The notes beneath the pieces are model-generated. The model saw only the letters and a list, made by a program, of their open reading frames with translations. It ran no database searches and was not told the DNA's origin. A stretch of 50,489 nucleotides of DNA from Pseudomonas sp. (GTDB lineage: Bacteria; Pseudomonadota; Gammaproteobacteria; Pseudomonadales; Pseudomonadaceae). Where the stretch lies: assembly GCF_017744435.1 (NCBI RefSeq), contig NZ_JAGIBG010000037.1, positions 1 through 50,489 of the forward strand, given 5' to 3'. This document shows, in pieces, positions 41,549-50,187 of this stretch; positions within the stretch are counted from its first letter, which is position 1; the number at the start of each line of letters is the position of its first letter. The translations under genes were made by a program, and so were the position numbers.

Positions 41549-42331
41549 TCAGGCCGAGGTGCGCGGGATGGTGTCGTCCTTGCGCAGGGTGAAGATCTCG
41601 TAGCCGGTCGCTGTCACCACCAGGGTGTGCTCCCACTGGGCCGAGAGCTTGCGGTCCTTGGTGATGGCGGTCCAGCCGTCGCCCAGCACCTTGGTGTCGG
41701 CCTTGCCCTGGTTGATCATCGGCTCGATGGTGAAGGTCATGCCTTCCTTGAGCTCCATGCCGGTGCCGGCACGGCCGTAGTGGAGGATCTGCGGCTCCTC
41801 ATGGAACACCTTGCCGATGCCATGGCCGCAGAACTCGCGCACCACGGAGAAGCCGTTCTTCTCGGCGTGCTTCTGGATCACTTCACCGATGTCGCCCAGG
41901 CGGCAGCCCGGTTTGACCAGCTCGATGGCCTTGTACATGCATTCCTGGGTGACCTTGGACAGGCGCTCGGCCCAGACCGGTACGGTACCGACGTGGAACA
42001 TGCGGCTGGTGTCGCCGTGGTAGCCATCCTTGATCACGGTGACATCGATGTTGAGCGTGTCACCGTCCTTGAGCGGCTTGTCGTTGGGGATGCCGTGGCA
42101 GACTACATGGTTGATCGAGGTGCAGATCGACTTCGGGTAGCCCTTGTAGTTGAGGGGCGCCGGGATGGCCTGCTGAACGTTGACGATGTAGTCGTGGCAC
42201 AGGCGGTCGAGCTCTTCGGTGGTGACACCGGGCTTGACGTGTTCTTCGATCATTTCCAGCACATCGGCGGCCAGGCGGCCGGCGATGCGCATCTTCTCGA
42301 TGTCTTCTGCAGTCTTGATGGTGACGGTCAT
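41549..42331 (-). CDS. map: Methionine aminopeptidase, type I
   Basis: A 260-residue metalloenzyme that trims the first Met from new proteins. Metal ligands lie in NIDVTVIKDGYHGDTSRMF, EFCGHGIGKVFHE and FTIEPMINQG, all present; His of ICTSINHVVCHG is the conserved substrate-binding one. The start at 42331 (MTVTIKTAEDIEKM) fits the family; eight upstream codons are open. It is divergent from rpsB, a very common arrangement, and is followed 38 bases later by glnD. Confidence 0.95.
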   Translation of the reverse strand: MTVTIKTAEDIEKMRIAGRLAADVLEMIEEHVKPGVTTEELDRLCHDYIVNVQQAIPAPLNYKGYPKSICTSINHVVCHGIPNDKPLKDGDTLNIDVTVIKDGYHGDTSRMFHVGTVPVWAERLSKVTQECMYKAIELVKPGCRLGDIGEVIQKHAEKNGFSVVREFCGHGIGKVFHEEPQILHYGRAGTGMELKEGMTFTIEPMINQGKADTKVLGDGWTAITKDRKLSAQWEHTLVVTATGYEIFTLRKDDTIPRTSA

Positions 42332-42526
42332 TACAGGCTCTCTACGGCGCCGCACGCGGCGCGAACAAACGGGAAAGGCCGGATTCTAGCAGAGCAGGGC
42401 GGCATTCTGTCGGGATAAAGGCGGCCATGCTGCTGTCTATAGGAGGCATTCTGGCCTGTTTGCCAGGGTGCTGCAAAAACTGCTGACGGACGCAACCTGA
42501 ACCGGGTTCCGTTCGCTCGCGGTCTG

Positions 42527-42677
42527 TGGTATAAAATGCGCCGCTTTCGGGGACGACCCCGTCAGCACTAAACCCACACACGTGTCGACACGATGACCTG
42601 GGTGCCCCGATTCTCCGGAAGCGCGGGTTGGTCATTGGGATACGTGGAGGCCCAACCCGACTTATCAAGGAACTATC
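42527..42677 (+). promoter_or_regulatory. rpsB promoter and structured leader
   Basis: The 346-base gap between map and rpsB holds a TATAAA -10 box near 42531, then a leader of about 140 bases. In it GGGTTGG (42625-42631) can pair with CCAACCC (42652-42658) just before the ribosome site AAGGA. rpsB leaders in gamma-proteobacteria are bound by S2 to repress the operon; that this leader does so is inference. The map side (42332-42520) shows nothing firm. Confidence 0.5.
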
Positions 42678-43415
42678 ATGTCCCAAGTCAACATGCGCGA
42701 TATGCTGAAGGCTGGTGTGCACTTCGGCCACCAGACCCGTTACTGGAACCCGAAAATGGGCAAGTACATTTTCGGCGCGCGTAACAAGATCCACATCATC
42801 AACCTGGAAAAAACCCTGCCAATGTTCAACGACGCTCTGTCGTTCGTAGAGCGCCTGGCCCAGGGCAAGAACAAGATCCTGTTCGTCGGCACCAAGCGTT
42901 CCGCCGGCAAGATCGTTGCCGAGCAAGCTGCTCGCGCAGGTTCGCCATACGTTGACCACCGTTGGTTGGGCGGCATGCTGACCAACTACAAAACCATCCG
43001 TGCTTCGATCAAGCGTCTGCGCGACCTGGAAACCCAGGCCGAAGATGGCACCTTCGCCAAGCTGACCAAGAAAGAAGCCCTGATGCGTTCGCGCGATCTG
43101 GAAAAACTGGACCGCAGCCTGGGTGGTATCAAGGACATGGGCGGCCTGCCTGATGCCCTGTTCGTGATCGACGTTGACCACGAGCGCATTGCTATCACCG
43201 AAGCCAACAAGCTGGGCATCCCGGTTATCGGCGTTGTCGATACCAACAGCAGCCCAGAAGGCGTTGACTTCGTTATCCCAGGTAACGATGACGCCATCCG
43301 CGCTATCGAGCTGTACATGACTTCGATGGCTGACGCCGTCATCCGCGGCCGCAACAACGTTGCCGGCGGCACTGAAGTCTACGCTGAAGAAGCGGCTGCA
43401 CCTGCTGCTGAGTAA
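42678..43415 (+). CDS. rpsB: 30S ribosomal protein S2
   Basis: A 245-residue protein of the small ribosomal subunit, bound late between head and body and needed for S1 to join. MRDMLKAGVHFGHQTRYWNPKM is the S2 signature, and KRSAGKIVAEQA, WLGGMLTNYKTI and PGNDDAIRAIELY follow as expected. Codon use is strongly biased, as in highly made proteins. AAGGA lies seven bases before the ATG. A strong terminator follows at 43442, before tsf, which probably gets its RNA by read-through or its own promoter. Confidence 0.98.
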   Translation: MSQVNMRDMLKAGVHFGHQTRYWNPKMGKYIFGARNKIHIINLEKTLPMFNDALSFVERLAQGKNKILFVGTKRSAGKIVAEQAARAGSPYVDHRWLGGMLTNYKTIRASIKRLRDLETQAEDGTFAKLTKKEALMRSRDLEKLDRSLGGIKDMGGLPDALFVIDVDHERIAITEANKLGIPVIGVVDTNSSPEGVDFVIPGNDDAIRAIELYMTSMADAVIRGRNNVAGGTEVYAEEAAAPAAE

Positions 43416-43441
43416 TAGGCGCTAGCGTCTACTTGGCACGC

Positions 43442-43466
43442 GAAAAGGGGGCTCTGCCCCCTTTTT
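43442..43466 (+). terminator. Terminator between rpsB and tsf
   Basis: AAAAGGGGGC-TCT-GCCCCCTTTTT, a textbook stem and T-run 27 bases after the rpsB stop. In other bacteria this gap holds a partial terminator that lowers tsf relative to rpsB. Confidence 0.9.
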
Positions 43467-43599
43467 GCCACCTTGAAATCCTGCTGTCAGCAACGGCCCC
43501 GCATGATGGGCGAGCTGATATAAAGGCAGCGATTTGCAGAATTTAACGCCCGCGTCGAGCGGGTGGAATGGTTGAAAAACTTTCCAAGAGGATTTTGAA

Positions 43600-44463
43600 A
43601 TGGCAGCAATTACTGCGGCGCTGGTCAAAGAACTGCGCGAGCGTACCGGCGAAGGCATGATGGATTGCAAGAAGGCCCTGGAAAAGGCCGGCGGCGACAT
43701 CGAGAAAGCCATTGACGACATGCGTGCCTCGGGCGCCATCAAGGCCGCCAAAAAGGCTGGCAACGTCGCTGCTGAAGGCGCTATCGCCGTCAAGACCGAC
43801 GGCAAAGCCGCCGTCCTGCTGGAAGTGAACTCGCAGACCGACTTCCTGGCTCTGCAAGACGACTTCAAGAACTTCGTGGCCGAAAGCCTGGAAGAAGCCT
43901 TCGCCCAGAAGCTGACCGACGCTGCTCCGCTGATCGCCTCGCGCGAGTCCGCTCGTGAAGCCCTGGTTGCCAAGTGCGGCGAAAACGTCAACATCCGTCG
44001 CCTGGTGCGCGTTGAAGGTGACGTTGTCGGCGCCTACCTGCACGGCAACAAGATCGGTGCTGTCGTTGTCCTGAAAGGCGGCGACGTCGAGCTGGCCAAG
44101 AACATCGCCATGCACGTTGCCGCTTCGAACCCAGAGTTCCTGGATTCGTCGGAAATCTCCGCCGAGGCCATCGAGCGCGAGAAGGGCGTCTTCCTGCAGC
44201 TGAACGCTGACAAGATCGCCGGCAAGCCGGAAAACATCGTTGAGAACATGATCAACGGTCGTATCACCAAGTTCAAAGCCGAAGCCTCGCTGAAAGAGCA
44301 AGCCTTCGTCATGAACCCGGAAGTCAAAGTTGGCGAGCTGGCCAAGAAAGCCGGCGCTGAAATCGTTTCCTTCACCTACTTCAAGGTTGGCGAAGGCATC
44401 GAGAAGCCAGTTGACGACTTCGCTGCTGAAGTTGCCGCTCAGGTAGCTGCTGCCAAGCAGTAA
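43600..44463 (+). CDS. tsf: Elongation factor Ts
   Basis: A 287-residue guanine-nucleotide exchange factor that recycles EF-Tu from GDP to GTP form. The N-terminal UBA-like domain (LVKELRERTGEGMMDCKKALE) and the core TDFLAL(Q) segment that pushes on EF-Tu (SQTDFLALQDDF) are present. Codon bias is strong. AGAGGA precedes the ATG. It ends at a good hairpin terminator. Confidence 0.97.
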   Translation: MAAITAALVKELRERTGEGMMDCKKALEKAGGDIEKAIDDMRASGAIKAAKKAGNVAAEGAIAVKTDGKAAVLLEVNSQTDFLALQDDFKNFVAESLEEAFAQKLTDAAPLIASRESAREALVAKCGENVNIRRLVRVEGDVVGAYLHGNKIGAVVVLKGGDVELAKNIAMHVAASNPEFLDSSEISAEAIEREKGVFLQLNADKIAGKPENIVENMINGRITKFKAEASLKEQAFVMNPEVKVGELAKKAGAEIVSFTYFKVGEGIEKPVDDFAAEVAAQVAAAKQ

Positions 44464-44484
44464 GACAGCCCCGTCTGTCGCCCC

Positions 44485-44518
44485 AAAGAGGCTGCCCGCT
44501 CACGCGCGCAGCCTCTTT
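44485..44518 (+). terminator. Terminator of tsf
   Basis: AAAGAGGCTGC / GCAGCCTCTTT stem with a loop of about 12 bases, 21 bases after the tsf stop. Confidence 0.8.
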
Positions 44519-44554
44519 GTCAAAGCGGGAACGGTTTACAAGGCCGTTGCTCGC

Positions 44555-44573
44555 TGACGCAGTCGCTGCGTCA
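44555..44573. promoter_or_regulatory. 19-bp perfect palindrome upstream of pyrH
   Basis: TGACGCAG-TCG-CTGCGTCA, eight-bp perfect arms, 67 bases before the pyrH start, within the likely promoter region (TTTACA at 44535 and TATAC near 44583 are candidate elements with poor spacing). It could be a regulator site or an RNA hairpin. Confidence 0.4.
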
Positions 44574-44640
44574 CGATAGAGTTATACGCAGGCTCAAGAA
44601 GCCCGCCAGAATTTTACAAACGCCGCAGGAGAGATTCGCA

Positions 44641-45384
44641 ATGGCTCAGCAGGGCAGTGGTCATCAGGCTCGCTATAAACGCATTCTACTCAAACTTAGC
44701 GGCGAGGCCCTGATGGGCTCGGAAGAGTTCGGGATCGACCCCAAGGTCCTGGATCGCATGGCGCTGGAAGTCGGCCAGTTGGTCGGCATCGGTGTTCAGG
44801 TAGGCTTGGTGATTGGTGGTGGCAACCTGTTCCGTGGCGCGGCGCTCAGTGCAGCCGGCATGGACCGCGTTACCGGCGACCACATGGGGATGCTGGCCAC
44901 CGTGATGAATGGCCTGGCCATGCGCGACGCGCTGGAGCGGGCGAACATCACCGCCATCGTCATGTCGGCGATCTCCATGGTAGGCGTGACCGATCACTAT
45001 GATCGCCGCAAAGCCATGCGCCACCTGAACGCTAAAGAAGTCGTAATCTTCGCTGCCGGTACCGGCAACCCGTTCTTCACCACCGACTCCGCCGCTTGCC
45101 TGCGCGCCATCGAAATCGATGCCGATGTAGTTTTGAAGGCAACAAAGGTCGATGGTGTATACACTGCAGACCCATTCAAGGACCCGCATGCCGAGAAGTT
45201 CGATCATCTGACCTACGATGAAGTGCTGGATCGCAAGCTGGGTGTAATGGATCTGACGGCAATTTGTCTGTGCCGCGACCACAAGATGCCGCTGCGCGTC
45301 TTCAACATGAACAAGCCCGGCGCCCTGCTGAACATCGTGCATGGCGGCGCGGAAGGAACTCTGATCGAGGAAGTTCAAAAATGA
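44641..45384 (+). CDS. pyrH: UMP kinase
   Basis: A 247-residue amino-acid-kinase-fold enzyme making UDP from UMP; hexameric and allosterically controlled by GTP and UTP in the family. KRILLKLSGEALMG, GGGNLFRG, and DHMGMLATVMNGLAMRDAL are typical, with VDGVYTADPF near the ATP site. AGGAGAG precedes the ATG. It overlaps frr by four bases (ATGA) and heads a long unit down to rseP. Confidence 0.97.
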   Translation: MAQQGSGHQARYKRILLKLSGEALMGSEEFGIDPKVLDRMALEVGQLVGIGVQVGLVIGGGNLFRGAALSAAGMDRVTGDHMGMLATVMNGLAMRDALERANITAIVMSAISMVGVTDHYDRRKAMRHLNAKEVVIFAAGTGNPFFTTDSAACLRAIEIDADVVLKATKVDGVYTADPFKDPHAEKFDHLTYDEVLDRKLGVMDLTAICLCRDHKMPLRVFNMNKPGALLNIVHGGAEGTLIEEVQK

Positions 45385-45938
45385 TCAACGACATCAAGAA
45401 AGACGCGCAGGAGCGCATGACCAAGTCCCTGGAAGCGCTGGCTCGCAACTTGGCGGCGATCCGTACCGGTCGCGCCCACCCAAGCATTCTGGACACCGTC
45501 AAGGTCACTGCCTGGGGCAGCGAGATGCCGCTGAACCAGGTGGCTGCGATCACCGTCGAAGATGCCCGCACCCTGAAGATCGTCGCCCACGACAAGAACC
45601 TCAGCGCTGCCATCGAGAAGGCCATTCTGACCTCCGATCTGGGCCTGAACCCGTCCAGCGCCGGTACCACCATCCGCGTACCGATGCCGGCCCTGACCGA
45701 GGAAACCCGCAAGGGTTACACCAAGCAGGCCAGCGGCGTTGCCGAAGACGCCAAGGTGGCCGTGCGCAACGTGCGTCGTGATGCCCTGGGCGACCTGAAG
45801 AAGCTGACCAAGGACAAGGAAATCAGCGAAGACGAAGAGCGTCGTGCCGCTGATGAAATCCAGAAGCTGACCGACAAGTTCATTGCTGAAGTCGATGCTG
45901 CTTACAAAGCCAAGGAAAAGGACCTGATGGCCGTTTAA
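45381..45938 (+). CDS. frr: Ribosome recycling factor
   Basis: A 185-residue tRNA-shaped protein that, with EF-G, splits ribosomes after termination. LARNLAAIRTGRAHPSILD and the end DKFIAEVDAAYKAKEKDLM match the family across its length. It starts in an ATGA overlap with pyrH, so translation is coupled. uppS follows after 15 bases. Confidence 0.97.
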   Translation: MINDIKKDAQERMTKSLEALARNLAAIRTGRAHPSILDTVKVTAWGSEMPLNQVAAITVEDARTLKIVAHDKNLSAAIEKAILTSDLGLNPSSAGTTIRVPMPALTEETRKGYTKQASGVAEDAKVAVRNVRRDALGDLKKLTKDKEISEDEERRAADEIQKLTDKFIAEVDAAYKAKEKDLMAV

Positions 45939-45953
45939 GGCCGAGGTTTTTTA

Positions 45954-46709
45954 ATGGAAAAGTCCAAGTTGGCGGCACCGTCCTCGGTGCCGCGTCATGT
46001 CGCGATCATCATGGATGGCAACAACCGCTGGGCGAAGAAGCGCCTGTTGCCCGGCGTTGCCGGGCACAAGGCCGGCGTCGATGCGGTGCGCGCGGTCATC
46101 GAGGTGTGTGCCGAGTCCGGGGTCGAAGTACTGACCCTGTTCGCGTTCTCCAGTGAAAACTGGCAGCGCCCGGCCGAAGAGGTCGGCGCGTTGATGGAGC
46201 TGTTCTTCTCGGCCTTGCGCCGTGAGGCCCGACGCCTCAACGAGAACAACATCAGCCTGCGCATCATCGGCGATCGTTCGCGTTTCCATCCCGAGCTGCA
46301 GGCCGCCATGCGCGAAGCCGAAGCGCTGACCGCGGGCAGCAATCGCTTCATCCTGCAGATCGCCGCCAACTACGGTGGCCAGTGGGATATCGCACAGGCT
46401 GCCCAGCGCTTGGCGCGTGAGGTCCAGGCCGGCCATCTGCGTCCGGATGACATCACCCCGGGCCTTCTGCAGACCTGCCTGGCCACGGGCGAGCTGCCAT
46501 TGCCCGACCTGTGCATCCGCACCGGCGGCGAGCACCGCATCAGCAATTTCCTGCTGTGGCAGCTGGCCTACGCCGAACTGTACTTCTCCGACCTCTACTG
46601 GCCGGATTTCAAACACGAGGCCATGCGCAAAGCCCTGGCCGATTTCGCTTCGCGCCAGCGCCGCTTCGGTAAGACCAGCGAGCAGGTCGAGGCTGGAGCT
46701 CGTGCTTAA
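45954..46709 (+). CDS. uppS: Undecaprenyl diphosphate synthase
   Basis: A 251-residue cis-prenyltransferase that extends farnesyl-PP to the C55 lipid carrier used for wall and O-antigen units. HVAIIMDGNNRWAKKR holds the Mg-binding Asp21; LFAFSSENW and RTGGEHRISNFLLWQ are family motifs. The stop overlaps the cdsA start (TAATG). Confidence 0.96.
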   Translation: MEKSKLAAPSSVPRHVAIIMDGNNRWAKKRLLPGVAGHKAGVDAVRAVIEVCAESGVEVLTLFAFSSENWQRPAEEVGALMELFFSALRREARRLNENNISLRIIGDRSRFHPELQAAMREAEALTAGSNRFILQIAANYGGQWDIAQAAQRLAREVQAGHLRPDDITPGLLQTCLATGELPLPDLCIRTGGEHRISNFLLWQLAYAELYFSDLYWPDFKHEAMRKALADFASRQRRFGKTSEQVEAGARA

Positions 46710-47524
46710 TGCTTAAACAACGCATCATTACTGCGCTGATCCTGTTGCCGGTCGCGCTGGGTGGGTTTTTCCTGCTCAACGGCGGGGATTTCGCCCTGTT
46801 CATCGGCTTCGTGGTGACCCTCGGTGCCTGGGAATGGGCGCGTCTGGCCGGGCTTGTGGCCCAGCCTTTGCGCATCGCCTACGCCGCCGTGGTCGCCGGA
46901 GCGCTGATGCTGCTCCATCTCATGCCGGACCTGGCACCCTGGGTGCTCGGGGCTTCGGTCATCTGGTGGGGGCTGGCCACCTGGCTGGTACTGACCTATC
47001 CACGCAGCAGCGAACTGTGGGCCAGTGCGGCCTGCAAGCTGTTGATCGGCTTGCTGATCCTGTTGCCAGCCTGGCAAGGGCTGATCCTGCTCAAGCACTG
47101 GCAGCTGGGTAACTGGCTGATCCTGTCGGTCATGGTACTGGTCTGGGCGGCCGATATCGGCGCCTATTTCTCTGGCCGTGCCTTCGGCAAGCGCAAGCTG
47201 GCGCCGCAGGTGAGCCCGGGCAAGAGCTGGGAAGGTGTCTATGGTGGCCTGGCGGTCAGCCTGGTGATCACCCTGGTGGTCGGCATCACGCGTGACTGGG
47301 GCTTCGGCCAGCTTCTGCTGGGGCTGCTGGGTGCTGCGCTGGTGGTCATGTCGTCGGTGATCGGCGATCTGACCGAGAGCATGTTCAAGCGCCGTGCCGG
47401 CATCAAGGACAGCAGCAACCTGCTGCCTGGCCATGGTGGTGTGCTGGATCGCATCGACAGCCTGACGGCGGCGATCCCGATCTTTGCTGTGCTGTTGTGG
47501 GCTGCCGAATGGGGTGTGATGTGA
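46709..47524 (+). CDS. cdsA: Phosphatidate cytidylyltransferase
   Basis: A 271-residue integral-membrane enzyme with about eight helices that makes CDP-diacylglycerol, the branch point of phospholipid synthesis. The signature SxxKRxxxxKDSSNLLPGHGGxxDRxD is present near the end (SMFKRRAGIKDSSN, then LLPGHGGVLDRIDS). Its start shares a base with the uppS stop and its end overlaps dxr. Confidence 0.95.
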   Translation: MLKQRIITALILLPVALGGFFLLNGGDFALFIGFVVTLGAWEWARLAGLVAQPLRIAYAAVVAGALMLLHLMPDLAPWVLGASVIWWGLATWLVLTYPRSSELWASAACKLLIGLLILLPAWQGLILLKHWQLGNWLILSVMVLVWAADIGAYFSGRAFGKRKLAPQVSPGKSWEGVYGGLAVSLVITLVVGITRDWGFGQLLLGLLGAALVVMSSVIGDLTESMFKRRAGIKDSSNLLPGHGGVLDRIDSLTAAIPIFAVLLWAAEWGVM

Positions 47525-48711
47525 GCGGCGTGCAGCGAATTACAGTCCTGGGTGCGACCGGCTCGATCGGTCTCAGCACCCTTGATGTGATTGCACGGCA
47601 CCCTGAGCGCTACCAGGTGTTCGCGCTGAGCGGTTATTCGCGCATCGACGAACTGCTGGCCCTGTGTGTTCGGCACCGTCCGGTCTATGCCGTGGTGCCC
47701 AATGACGAAGCCGCTACGCGCCTGCGTGATGGTCTGCTTGGCGCTGGCTGCAGTGCGCAGGTGCTGGTAGGGGAGGCGGGCCTCAGTGAGGTCGCAGCAG
47801 CCCCTGAAGTGGATGCGGTGATGGCGGCCATCGTCGGTGCCGCTGGCCTGCGCCCGACCCTGGCCGCCGTCGAGGCGGGCAAGAAGGTGTTGCTGGCCAA
47901 CAAGGAAGCGCTGGTGATGTCTGGCGCGCTGTTCATGGACGCGGTGCGGCGCAGTGGTGCCGTGCTGCTGCCGATCGACAGCGAGCACAATGCGATCTTC
48001 CAATGCCTGCCTGGCGATTATGCCCGTGGCCTGAGCCAGGTCGGCGTACGTCGCATCCTGCTGACCGCCTCGGGTGGGCCGTTCCGCGAAACGCCCCAGG
48101 CGGCCCTGGTCGATGTCACGCCGGAACAAGCCTGCGCCCATCCCAACTGGTCTATGGGGCGGAAGATTTCGGTGGACTCGGCCAGCATGATGAACAAGGG
48201 GCTGGAGCTGATTAAAGCCTGCTGGCTGTTCGATGCGGCGCCGGCCAAGGTCGAGGTGGTGGTGCATCCGCAAAGCGTGATCCATTCGCTGGTCGACTAC
48301 GTCGATGGTTCGGTGCTGGCCCAGCTGGGCAACCCGGACATGCGCACCCCTATCGCCAACGCCCTGGCCTGGCCAGAGCGCATCGATTCCGGGGTGGCAC
48401 CGCTGGACCTGTTCGCCATTGCCCGCCTGGACTTCCAGGCGCCGGACGAACAGCGCTTTCCCTGTCTGCGCCTTGCGCGCGAGGCGGCTGAAGCCGGTAA
48501 CAGTGCGCCTGCGGTGCTCAATGCGGCCAATGAGGTCGCCGTCGAGGCATTTCTCCAGCGGCGTATCCGCTTCCCGGAGATCGCGGGTATGATCGAACAG
48601 GTGCTTGATCAGGAACCTGTGGTGGCGCTGCCTTCGCTGGAGGCCGTGTTTGCAGCCGACCAGCGCGCCCGCGAGCTGGCCCGTGAGTGGCTGAGGCGTC
48701 ACGGCCGTTGA
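47521..48711 (+). CDS. dxr: 1-deoxy-D-xylulose-5-phosphate reductoisomerase
   Basis: A 396-residue NADPH enzyme making MEP, the committed step of isoprenoid synthesis (which also feeds UppS). ITVLGATGSIGLSTLDVI is the NADPH-binding start, LLANKEALVMSG and SEHNAIFQ line the active site, and SMMNKGLELIKACWLF is conserved. The GTG at 47521 (overlapping the cdsA stop) is chosen because the protein then starts as in relatives; an ATG at 47509 is possible. Confidence 0.95.
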   Translation: MSGVQRITVLGATGSIGLSTLDVIARHPERYQVFALSGYSRIDELLALCVRHRPVYAVVPNDEAATRLRDGLLGAGCSAQVLVGEAGLSEVAAAPEVDAVMAAIVGAAGLRPTLAAVEAGKKVLLANKEALVMSGALFMDAVRRSGAVLLPIDSEHNAIFQCLPGDYARGLSQVGVRRILLTASGGPFRETPQAALVDVTPEQACAHPNWSMGRKISVDSASMMNKGLELIKACWLFDAAPAKVEVVVHPQSVIHSLVDYVDGSVLAQLGNPDMRTPIANALAWPERIDSGVAPLDLFAIARLDFQAPDEQRFPCLRLAREAAEAGNSAPAVLNAANEVAVEAFLQRRIRFPEIAGMIEQVLDQEPVVALPSLEAVFAADQRARELAREWLRRHGR

Positions 48712-48759
48712 GGCCGGTGGCTATGCCAGGGTTCTGCTGAACGTCATTCGGAGATAGAT

Positions 48760-50112
48760 ATGACTGCGCTCTACATGATTGTCGGCACCCTGGTGGCCCT
48801 GGGTGTATTGGTCACGTTCCACGAATTTGGTCACTTCTGGGTCGCTCGGCGCTGCGGGGTCAAGGTGCTGCGCTTCTCCGTCGGTTTCGGCACGCCGCTG
48901 CTGCGCTGGCATGACCGCCAGGGCACCGAGTTCGTGGTGGCGGCGATCCCTCTGGGTGGCTACGTCAAGATGCTCGACGAGCGTGAAGGCGATGTTCCTC
49001 CGGCGCTTGCCCATCAGTCCTTCAACCGCAAGTCGGTGCGTCAGCGCATTGCGATCGTGGCCGCAGGCCCGATCGCCAACTTCCTCCTGGCCATCCTCTT
49101 CTTCTGGCTGCTGGCCATGCTCGGTACCCAGCAGGTCCGCCCGGTGATCGGCGCGGTCGAATCCGGAAGCCTGGCAGCTTCAGCAGGCCTGGCCGCCGGT
49201 CAGGAAATTGTATCTATTGATGGCAAGGCGACCAGCGGTTGGTCCGCTGTCAATCTGCAACTGGTTCGACGCCTGGGTGAGAGTGGCACGCTGCAGGTGG
49301 GGGTGCGCGATGAAGGCGCCACTGCCGAGCGCCAGCTGCAGGTGAAACTGGACCATTGGCTCAAGGGCGCCGACGAGCCTGACCCTATCCAGTCCCTGGG
49401 CCTGCGCCCATGGCGGCCGGCCGTGTCGCCGGTGCTGGCCGAAATCGATCCGAAAGGCCCGGCCGCTGCCGCTGGTCTGAAGGCAGGCGACAAGTTGCTC
49501 GCCCTCGACGGCGCTGCGCTGAGTGATTGGCAGCAGGTGGTGGACAGTGTTCGCGCCCGCCCGGACGCCCAGGTGGTGCTGCGTGTCGAGCGTGATGGCG
49601 CGGCCCTGGAGGTGCCGGTCACGCTGGCTCACAAAGGTGAAGGCAAGGCCGTTGGGGGTTACCTCGGCGCGGGTGTGAAGGGCGCCGAATGGCCGCCCAG
49701 CATGCTCCGCGAAGTCAGCTACGGCCCGTTGGATGCCGTGGGCGAAGGCCTCTCGAGGACCTGGAACATGAGCGTCCTGACCCTCGAGTCGCTAAAGAAA
49801 ATGCTGTTCGGGGAGCTCTCGGTAAAAAACTTGAGCGGACCGATAACCATTGCTAAAGTGGCGGGCGCTTCAGCCCAGTCCGGCGTGGGGGATTTCCTGA
49901 ATTTCCTGGCCTACCTGAGCATAAGCCTGGGGGTTCTTAACCTGCTGCCCATCCCAGTACTGGATGGGGGGCATTTGCTGTTTTACCTGGTCGAGTGGGC
50001 GCGCGGTCGTCCGCTGTCGGAACGGGTGCAAGGTTGGGGGGTCCAGATCGGTATCAGTTTGGTCGTAGGGGTGATGTTGCTCGCCCTGATCAACGATCTG
50101 GGTCGACTTTAA
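48760..50112 (+). CDS. rseP: RseP/MucP site-2 intramembrane protease
   Basis: A 450-residue inner-membrane zinc protease that cuts the anti-sigma factor (RseA/MucA) after the first cut, freeing the envelope-stress sigma factor AlgU/RpoE; it also clears signal peptides. HEFGH at residues 21-25 is the zinc site in TM1, NLLPIPVLDGGHL near residue 400 carries the third ligand, and two PDZ domains lie between (about 115-195 and 205-305). It follows dxr by 48 bases. Confidence 0.96.
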   Translation: MTALYMIVGTLVALGVLVTFHEFGHFWVARRCGVKVLRFSVGFGTPLLRWHDRQGTEFVVAAIPLGGYVKMLDEREGDVPPALAHQSFNRKSVRQRIAIVAAGPIANFLLAILFFWLLAMLGTQQVRPVIGAVESGSLAASAGLAAGQEIVSIDGKATSGWSAVNLQLVRRLGESGTLQVGVRDEGATAERQLQVKLDHWLKGADEPDPIQSLGLRPWRPAVSPVLAEIDPKGPAAAAGLKAGDKLLALDGAALSDWQQVVDSVRARPDAQVVLRVERDGAALEVPVTLAHKGEGKAVGGYLGAGVKGAEWPPSMLREVSYGPLDAVGEGLSRTWNMSVLTLESLKKMLFGELSVKNLSGPITIAKVAGASAQSGVGDFLNFLAYLSISLGVLNLLPIPVLDGGHLLFYLVEWARGRPLSERVQGWGVQIGISLVVGVMLLALINDLGRL

Positions 50113-50131
50113 AAAGCTTCGCTCAATTGCG

Positions 50132-50161
50132 AACCTGCCGTCTCCATGCGGCGGGTTGTTT
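50132..50161 (+). terminator. Hairpin between rseP and bamA
   Basis: AACCTGCCG / CGGCGGGTT (one G-T pair) with an 8-base loop at 50132-50157, followed by GTTTATT. Could partly stop transcription before bamA. Confidence 0.55.
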
Positions 50162-50187
50162 ATTGCCAGTTGGAATAAAAGGACTTC

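Noticed and set aside
39120..41603. 827-codon plus-strand frame opposite glnD
   Set aside because: Antisense shadow of glnD; glnD motifs and domains are complete on the minus strand.
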